From Nemertoderma westbladi (Eukaryota; Xenacoelomorpha; Nemertodermatida; Nemertodermatidae), in NCBI GenBank assembly GCA_032718475.1, contig JAUCBJ010004598.1, positions 1 through 24,507 of the forward strand: a stretch of DNA of 24,507 bases, read 5' to 3'. The notes beneath the pieces are model-generated. The model saw only the letters and a program-made list of their open reading frames with translations, ran no database searches and was not told the DNA's origin. Positions 18,283-24,507 of this stretch are shown here, piece after piece (positions within the stretch are counted from its first letter, which is position 1; the number at the start of each line of letters is the position of its first letter). Position numbers and translations under genes: made by a program.

Positions 18283-18758
18283 AATTATATTTACTATCGA
18301 TTGGTATGTAAAAATATACCGATAAAACCTAAAGGCCTGTTTACACGTGGCAACTATTAGAGCAACCTTCTCGGTCAAGTTGCTCCGTGTAAACACGTAA
18401 AAAAGTTGCCGTAAAAGTTGCTCAACTTTTACGGCAACTTGAAAGAATTTGCATTGGCGAATTAAAGCGGGATAATCAAATTAAATTATCAAAAACTAGC
18501 TAGTAGATAAAATGACCCACTATTTTACAGTCAAACTAGCCAAGATGCTCTAAAAGTTGCCGGCCGAGTTGATGGTAAAGTTGCAACGTGTAAACAGCGA
18601 TTAAATTAAGTTGCTCCAAAAAAAGTTGCTAGTTGCCGAGAAAGTTGCTCTAAGTTGCCACGTGTAAACAGGCCTTAAGGCATCCTAAACAAGACTTATT
18701 GTTTAGGATGCCTTAGGTTTTGTATATTTTTACATACCAATCGATAGTAAATATAATT
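18283..18758. mobile_element. Long-hairpin MITE carrying a nested element
   Basis: The left arm (18283-18332) and right arm (18679-18758) are inverted copies, including ATTTACTATCGATTGGTATG on the left. With the nested element at 18333-18675 and one TAA removed, the sequence folds into a nearly perfect hairpin: about 57 paired bases, one small internal bulge (CCGAT against G) and a 10-base loop between CCTAAAC and GTTTAGG. Outer target duplication is unclear; TTAA lies close to both ends but one base out of register. No coding capacity. Confidence 0.75.
18333..18675. mobile_element. Nested non-autonomous DNA transposon, 343 bp, TAA duplication
   Basis: Both ends start AGGCCTGTTTACACGTGGCA (the right end on the minus strand), with similarity extending over some 45 bases. 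TAA flanks it at 18330-18332 and 18676-18678. A three-base TAA/TTA duplication is the hallmark of PIF/Harbinger, which is my tentative placement. The interior repeats AAGTTGC and its complement many times. No open frame. Confidence 0.75.
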
Positions 18759-19424
18759 TAATTGTATTTGTTTACTTTAAAATTGATTTGTAATTGTTTC
18801 ATTTACAATTCGGACCGGATAAAAAATATATAGCAACGACTAAAATTTCATTACAAAACTGAGTTGTAGAAAAACTAAATTACTTATTAACTTCTCTAGT
18901 TACGACTCAGATTGTAATATTACAGTTACGCCATTTGCCTTTTTTTGCCCCAGTCCCTCCTAATTTTACAAATGTAAGTCCAATGCTACGGAAGTTTGCT
19001 GCATACCAGAATTTGGATATGATGATAGTTCGACAACTTTTCTTACTGCTGGACTGGCCGAATCTTTTAATTTTCAAATTATTACAGTATTTAGCTAGGC
19101 CTACAACTACCGTTAACTACCGTTAAAAATACAGATTCCGATTCGGAAAACCGTTTTCAATTTCAACAAAAATTCCCAAAGAATATTTCTTATTGTGTGT
19201 ATTGTTTGTTCTTTTTGATTTATGTAAATTGTATTGATACAGATAATAAAGTATACCACAAAATTTTAATATCCTTTGTGAATGTTGCTTATGTTCTAGA
19301 ACATAATTATTTTAAAAAATTAACTAAATGCTCTATGAAACAAATAACTACTGTTTAATAATTTATTAATAATTATTGAGCAAAATCATGTCATATATAA
19401 CATTCTTCGCATATTAAACAAGGG

Positions 19425-19446
19425 GTTCTAGAACTAGTTCTAGAAC
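19425..19446. promoter_or_regulatory. Double TTCTAGAA palindrome (heat-shock-element-like)
   Basis: A perfect 22-base palindrome containing two TTCTAGAA boxes four bases apart. Single boxes also occur at 17389, 17830 and 19294. TTCnnGAA is the core of heat-shock elements, but functional sites usually need three alternating units in strict 5-base phase, which is not met here. Regulation is speculative. Confidence 0.25.
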
Positions 19447-19499
19447 GCCTTTATATTAAATAATTTTCTGGTTCCAATTGTCCTAAACAGTATCCGGAC

Positions 19500-19560
19500 A
19501 ATTTGGACCCGCACAATTCCAACCCATATTTTAAAACAATTTATTGTGCGAGTCCAAATT
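19500..19560. repeat. Inverted repeat, 18-bp arms
   Basis: AATTTGGACCCGCACAAT at 19500-19517 is matched by the reverse complement at 19543-19560 with one mismatch. A 25-base AT-rich loop separates the arms. Confidence 0.6.
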
Positions 19561-20050
19561 TTCATTCGTATCCCGTTTTAAATCATTTGTTAAGTGTGTG
19601 TTGCTTATAGTGCACGTTGTTGTCTTCCAACGTTGTTCCACGTTGTTGCTAAATCCAAATGTTACATATTGGGCATTAAAGTGCGATTTTTAAAGGCCCC
19701 TTAATAGTTGTCTATCATATTGGTCTGAGTGCTGGTAATATGAGATCGACCGACAAAAAGACATATTAATCTACAGACAGACCGACTATTATTGTGACGG
19801 GAGCCAGTTGACGAAACTCCCGAGCGACTGGGTGTTATTAAGGGTTGGTTTTCTTATGGACGTAGATGGCTGTTGTGGGTCCGATGCTTAGGTGTTTGGG
19901 GGTCGGTGTTAAAATGAAAGATGCTGAGATCCTTCTGTCTATTTAATCTGGTATAATATTATAGAGCAGTGACTGACCGCTAGCACTAGACTGGTAGCTC
20001 ATCTACTGTCATACAAAACGTATCACCCTCAGTGGGTTAAAATGTCAACT

Positions 20051-20084
20051 TGGTAGCAGGAATGTGTACTACACATTGCTACCA
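20051..20084. repeat. Short hairpin
   Basis: TGGTAGC pairs with GCTACCA and AATGTGT with ACACATT, leaving a 3-base bulge and a 3-base loop: 14 pairs in 34 bases. Its role is unknown. Confidence 0.5.
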
Positions 20085-20479
20085 GCTGATCTTCTACTTG
20101 TGAATTAGTAATTGCACCAATGGTGGCCTTAGAGTTGATGCGACCTTTCCATTGGCTGACAATATCATGCCACTTGATACTTTCCCTGTGCAATTGAATT
20201 TTGGGCTCTCAGTAAGACTAGACTAGAGTGAGGGTTAATTAACTCCCTTACTGACCTGTTATTTTCTCTTGTCAATATTGGTAAATTGACCCCTGTTCCA
20301 CTTTGCGCATAGCGGATTGAATCCTCTAACAACTATATCTAACAGAAACTGACCAAGGTCACTGTGTTCTAAGCAATAAACTTTTTCTTAACTTCTTATT
20401 TTTTTACTTTATCGTTACTTCGGAATTTTCAAACTTTATTCCTTTGTATTTATTATTTGTTATATATGATATGTTGCAG

Positions 20480-20626
20480 GTTCGTGTTGAAGAAGATGAA
20501 ACTCAGAAACAATTAGGCAATGAACTTTTTGATAACAGTATCCCCAATGAAGAAAATCTGCGGCACAGATCCGAAGGAAGTGTTCCTAAATTATCGCCAA
20601 TAGAAAATGTTACCAACCATAAGGCG
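20480..20626 (+). CDS. Candidate third exon of the host gene, acidic, function unknown
   Basis: The acceptor TATGTTGCAG precedes a phase-0 open segment of 49 codons rich in Glu, Asp and Asn, beginning VRVEEDETQKQLGNELF. The other two frames close quickly. A donor, GCG|GTAAAT, follows at 20627. Alternatively this is a last exon: the frame runs on to a TAA at 20660-20662, with AATAAA near 20811. No domain is recognised; the acidic character would suit the low-complexity middle of an RNF220-like protein. The link to the first two exons rests only on strand and phase. Confidence 0.35.
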
Positions 20627-20840
20627 GTAAATTTGGATTGTGAGAATTATATTGAAAACTAAAAATATGAACTACAGTATTTCAGTGACTTGTATCATTA
20701 GGCCAATGGATGAATCGTATAGCAGCAACTTAAAGGGCAATTATTTAATGGATTCATTATTTTGTTAAATTATTGTGTATCAGTGTTCTGCCTATTAGTT
20801 TAAAAAAATGTAATAAAAAAAATGTTCTGAATAATAGAAT

Positions 20841-21623
20841 ATTAGGGGTTCTAATGGAGCAATATACAGAAAAGTGGCCAAAACATACAAAAAAGTGAGA
20901 CCATGGTGTAATTCCATATCTACCGAATGAAATAAATTGTTACAGGTAGAGATTTTCATCAGGAATCTAGGAAACCATTTTTAAATGCTACTGTAACTAA
21001 ATAGCATTAAATTTTGTTTGATATCGTCAAAAACTACGGAAAACGTGATGATTTACAAAATGATTAGTCGAGCAGTTACATAAAACACAATTATACAAAT
21101 TCATCGAGTGGGTTTGAAGAGCCTCAGATCGGGAGGGAATACCATAAACTGTCCCCTCCTGTAACCAATGTTAAAGCTGATAGAATCGCATATAATTGGT
21201 ACCACGGTAAAACAATAACAGTTTTGAAATCCTCCTTGAAAATGCTTTCATTTGATGTATAATGTTCATACGCAGCATTTATAATGTGTGTTTGACAGTG
21301 TCAGTCGTACCATAAAACTTCCCCCCACCTGTAAACGCCTGTAACCGGCTCTCATTACATTTACATGGAAGGTTACAGGCAAGGAAGTGTCCCACGCCTG
21401 TAACCAATTATCCTAGAAAATGTGTTAAAATAATGGTTACAGGCAGTGGACAGGAAGGGGCAATATTTTTCTACAGCTCATATTTAAGGTTGGCCAATAC
21501 TCTCACTGAATTCTACAGACACTGAGCTTTCAGAATATATATCATATGTTGGGTTTGGAGAAACTTTATTTTGTGCACAAAAAAGACCCTGGTTTGGCCA
21601 CTTTTCTGTATATCGCCCCTAAT
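20841..21623. mobile_element. Non-autonomous inverted-repeat transposon, 783 bp
   Basis: The ends are ATTAGGGG on the left and its complement CCCCTAAT on the right. A second inverted block, ATATACAGAAAAGTGGCCAA, lies at 20872 on the left and in complement close to the right end. The left end has about 11 more bases between the blocks. The interior repeats CTGTAACC or its complement at least five times between about 21166 and 21445, the kind of subterminal repeat that binds transposases. No target duplication is clear and no protein is encoded. TAGGG-type ends suggest hAT, tentatively. Confidence 0.55.
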
Positions 21624-22168
21624 ACGTAATACCTAAAATTGGTACTTTTGATGCTTATTTAATTATTTACTACAATATAGTGCTACAGGTATACACCATG
21701 TCCTGGAATATAGTGTCGTTATTCAGGTACCTGCCCCACCCCCCCCCCCCCCCCCCCCACCCCAAATTTTTCGACAAATCTTAATGAAATTTGAAACAGA
21801 GACAGTTTCTTCACATCCCCCTCCTCCGTGGATGAGCCAGAATTTTATTTTTGCTTTCATTCTTTAGATACAAGCGTTTAAAAAAGGTGTTTCCGGCGAT
21901 ATTCCACAGGTCACACTGCAATTATTCTTCAACCTCATGGTACCAATAGAAAGCTGGCCATGTAAGGATTCCAAATCTGTAAAAACATTTGAATTTGGTT
22001 GGGAAATAACTGAGATATGGGCATTCGAAAGTTGCATGTATTTGTTTCCCCTGCAGGCCATTTATTATATTTAATACAGTAAAATAATGTATGTACACCA
22101 TATTCTGGAACATTTTGTTTATCCCATAAGTAGCTGGGCAACAATGCAACAATGCCGCGCCTGCAACA
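21624..22168. other. Spacer with a long C-run, no gene seen
   Basis: Contains a run of about 20 Cs at 21739-21758. The minus-strand frame of 169 codons across 21922-22431 is antisense to the LINE and has no motif. A short duplication of CAACAATG and CACCTCGAG occurs near 22138-22196 at the LINE boundary. Confidence 0.4.
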
Positions 22169-22998
22169 ATGCAACACCTCGAGCAACACCTCGAGAATCT
22201 TCTCGACTTCGAAGAGGAACTCAAGAACGATAAGACACTACCTAAAGATGCCGGATCATTACAGGAGAAGCTGGGAAATGACTGGTTCAACAAGTCCTTC
22301 ACCGAGAACGATGTTAGAGATTCAATCAACTCAATGGAAAACGGAAAGGCCGCTGTACCAGACAGAATATTTAATGAACATTTAAAAAACTTCGAAAATA
22401 TAAATGTTCCAGTGTTAACTGTTCTCTTCAACTGTGTCTAGACATGGGATAAATCCCAGCAAACTGGGCGATTAGTACAATAAAGATTATATTCAAGGGC
22501 AAAGGTGAAAGGACAAACCCAGATAACTATAGAGGGATCGCTCTAATTAGTGTTATTCTGAAGACATTAACAAAAATAATGAATAAACGAGTCCAAGATG
22601 TGATAACTTTAAGCCTTCCATCGAGCATACGGTTTTAAACGAGGCCGATCTACTAGACATGCTTTAAAACAACTCATATCAGATATACATTCAATAATCA
22701 ACTCCCCCTCGCACAAAGGACAGCAAAAGAACGACGGTATATGTTGTTTTTATAGACTTCCGGAAAGCCTTGGACCTCGTCGACAGAAGGATACTGTTCT
22801 ACAAACTATATTCTCAATTCGGAATCAAAGGGATTAGTCGACCATGATGTATTCAACTATGCAGGACGGGAAATTGAACTCTGTAACGAATATGAATATC
22901 TCGGGGTCACAATGCAACCGTCCTTAGTCTTCAAAAAACAAATCAACAATAAAAAGAGGAAAGCTTTTGCTGCGATTGGCTGCCTCAAATATCTCCAA
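22169..22998 (+). pseudogene. LINE reverse transcriptase, decayed 5' part
   Basis: Non-LTR retrotransposon reverse transcriptase pieces appear in order but in changing frames: INSMENGKAAVPDRI (about 22325-22370), IIFKGKGERTNPDNYRGIAL (about 22485-22545), GFKRGRSTRHALKQL (about 22630), and FIDFRKALDLVDR with the first catalytic aspartate (about 22750). A jump near 22840 then leads to NEYEYLGVTM and CLKYLQL, which normally lie well after the active site. The segment with the catalytic [FY]xDD motif is deleted. At least three frameshifts (near 22440, 22615 and 22735) mark it as dead. The end at 22998 is set by a later insertion. Confidence 0.8.
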
Positions 22999-23002
22999 TT
23001 AA

Positions 23003-23891
23003 GGGGGGGGGGGGTATACCCCCCACCCCCCCCCCCCCCCCCCCATGAACCTTTTTTTAAAGTGGCTGTCAATTAGTGTTAAATGATAATATTGCTATTT
23101 TGTCATGGTCAACCACTGTATGGAAGGCCAAATAGCCTTTATAGTAAAATTTGAAAATTTGTAGCCCCCCCTAGGGGCTGGTGGCGGAATTAAGGATTTC
23201 ACTAAAATTGCTACTAGTCCCTCAATTTTGGTCCAAATTTCTTGAAACCAACTTTTTTGGTGTGATCGACTCTACAAAAGTTATCTTATATAATTTTTAA
23301 TTTGCCAATTTTATTTTAATTAATTCATTATCATATTTTTAATTAAAAATTGCTAATTAGAAAAAAGTGGTAATATTTATCAAAATTCCATAAGATAACT
23401 TTTAAAGAGCTTCCAAAGCTCGTTCGAATGAGCCATAAACGAAGAAAATTGGTTCAAAAATGACGGAGGAGTAGTGATTTGAAAATGAAAAATGTCATTC
23501 CGAGAAAATGCCCTTCAAAGTTTAAACCGTCCCGCCAAAATTGGCTGTCTGTGTTCTGGTTGGTATTTCTGGCACGAAGGATGCACACCAACGAGCTAAA
23601 ATGTTCATTACGGGGGTTTTCGGGGTCGCTGATTTCATTTCCGATGTCAGTTTTAAGAATCTAGTCTATCTGTCTGTCTGTCGGTCTTCTGCCTTTCTTA
23701 CAATTTGACGGACAGACCGTCATACGGAAAAACAGTGATAACTCGAGAACTGAAAGAGGTCTCACTAAGCGGTTTTCCGATTTGCAATCATCATTAAATT
23801 CTGCTCTAGGTGAAATAAAGAAACAATAATTTGAAAAATTTTACCTGAGGGGGGTGGGGGGTATACCCCCCCCCCCCCCCCCCCCCCCCCC
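23003..23891. mobile_element. TTAA-flanked element with poly-G/TATA/poly-C ends, 889 bp
   Basis: TTAA sits at 22999-23002 and 23892-23895. Both ends, read inward, have the form G-run, TATA, six Cs, A, C-run; the G-run is 12 long on the left and 26 on the right. The LINE frame reads straight across if the element and one TTAA are removed, so the boundaries are exact. TTAA duplication is characteristic of piggyBac-type elements, though G-homopolymer termini would be unusual. The interior is AT-rich with no recognised protein (the 61-codon frame at 23479 has no motif) and includes a TCTGTCTGTCTGTCGGTC stretch near 23671. Confidence 0.75.
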
Positions 23892-23895
23892 TTAA

Positions 23896-24345
23896 TATCA
23901 ATTGAAACTGGAATGAAAATTTTAAATTTTAAATTGAGCCTATGATTAGCTATGCTTTCCCAGAGATTGCGCCATATTTTACACTTTCAAATTTGAAAGA
24001 AAGATAAAGTTAAAACAACTTTCGTTAAAAGACTCCTGGGACTTCCTAAAAACGCCTCTTCTACTGTTGCTTTGAAGATGGTCCGATGCAAAACGTATAT
24101 CGAAGATCTCAACGATAAATTTCCGTCATTATTCAATTACGACGTTTTCGAACAATATAAAATGGTTCTGAATAGTAAAGATGATTTGTTTAATACAAAA
24201 AACTATATACATAGGCCAGCTTTCACAAGTACCAACTGGCGCACTGCCGGACAAAGAAACCGACATTTCATTTCAAGAGCAACCGTTCACCGCTTCTATT
24301 GGAAACTATGTAACATTAACACCATTCCACGAATTATCCGATGAC
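23896..24345 (+). pseudogene. LINE reverse transcriptase, C-terminal part
   Basis: This continues the frame left at 22998 once the insertion is removed. TGA stops occur at 23943-23945 and 23994-23996. After them the frame is open: KVKTTFVKRLLGLPKNASST followed by VALKMVRC matches the segment downstream of the thumb in many LINEs, where the protein notes a chain of lysines and then RLLGLP. The frame ends with a stop near 24342-24344. No zinc knuckle or further domain is seen. Confidence 0.7.
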
Positions 24346-24346
24346 T

Positions 24347-24389
24347 GCACCTCCAAATTAGAGCTGAGCTGAGCTGAGCACCTCCAAAT
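24347..24389. repeat. Short duplication with a GAGCT microsatellite
   Basis: GCACCTCCAAAT occurs at 24347-24358 and 24378-24389. Between them lie almost four copies of GAGCT. This probably arose by slippage at the end of the LINE. Confidence 0.7.
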
Positions 24390-24507
24390 ACTGCGGAGGT
24401 TCATCTACTTACATTTATCATGTATTTAACTGGGACTCATTTGCAGACAGATTGCCTCTAACATAAGGCTAGGACGACTACATTTGTGTAACTATATTTA
24501 TTTTATT
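24390..24507. other. Unassigned sequence at the window end
   Basis: Just over 100 bases without recognisable features. It may be the LINE 3' untranslated region. Confidence 0.3.

Larger units (their letters stand above)
18759..20479. other. AT-rich intronic or intergenic stretch with small palindromes
   Basis: No gene is supported; the 63-codon frame at 18935 has no motif. Visible structures: a 22-base perfect palindrome at 19425-19446, an 18-base inverted repeat at 19500/19543, and a hairpin at 20051-20084. The last 30 bases (TTTATTATTTG to TTGCAG) form the acceptor of the next candidate exon. Confidence 0.45.

Noticed and set aside
21922-22431. 169-codon minus-strand frame
   Set aside because: It is antisense to the LINE reverse transcriptase, has a serine/cysteine-rich low-information sequence and no motif.

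Overview
The window is AT-rich, repeat-dense DNA from an animal genome, most likely an invertebrate. It has no bacterial-style gene layout. It does hold metazoan retrotransposons (a Penelope-like element, a Ty3/Gypsy element, LINE fragments), many small inverted-repeat DNA transposons, tRNA-like SINE sequence, long tandem arrays, and short coding islands with GT-AG splice signals. The phylum cannot be fixed from the sequence alone.

Layout. 1-2341: mostly non-coding, with a minus-strand LINE tail at 33-240. 2342-2966: a 21-bp minisatellite. 3136-6540: a roughly 125-bp satellite (two copies left, seven right) split by a 2.25-kb Penelope-like element (3421-5666) with perfect 77-bp inverted ends. 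7335-10661: a decayed Ty3/Gypsy element, followed by a probable 3' LTR start at 10685. 11038-11165, 17043-17252 and 20480-20626: three plus-strand candidate exons of one host gene. The first two resemble the N-terminal zinc finger and the following basic motif of the RNF220 family of RING ubiquitin ligases. 11751-17014: a 39-bp tandem array filling most of the intron between exons one and two, interrupted by a 698-bp Tc1/mariner-type MITE. 17890-18758: a foldback element, tRNA-like SINE sequence, and a hairpin MITE with a second element nested inside. 20841-21623: a non-autonomous inverted-repeat element. 22169-24345: a decayed LINE carrying an 889-bp TTAA-flanked insertion.

The most interesting feature is the intronic array. 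All of its 116 repeat junctions are in sense orientation with the gene, and almost all join a 3' splice-site-like sequence (branch-like CTAAT, T-rich tract, CAG) directly to a 5' splice-site-like GTAATT. Each unit therefore looks like a recursive (zero-length exon) splice site, and the array runs into the real acceptor of the next exon. Removing the inserted MITE and its TA duplication restores the 39-bp period exactly. Whether these sites are used cannot be told from DNA.

Apart from the host exons, the coding sequence comes from mobile elements and carries in-frame stops, frameshifts or deletions. No rRNA gene, intact tRNA gene or CRISPR array is seen.
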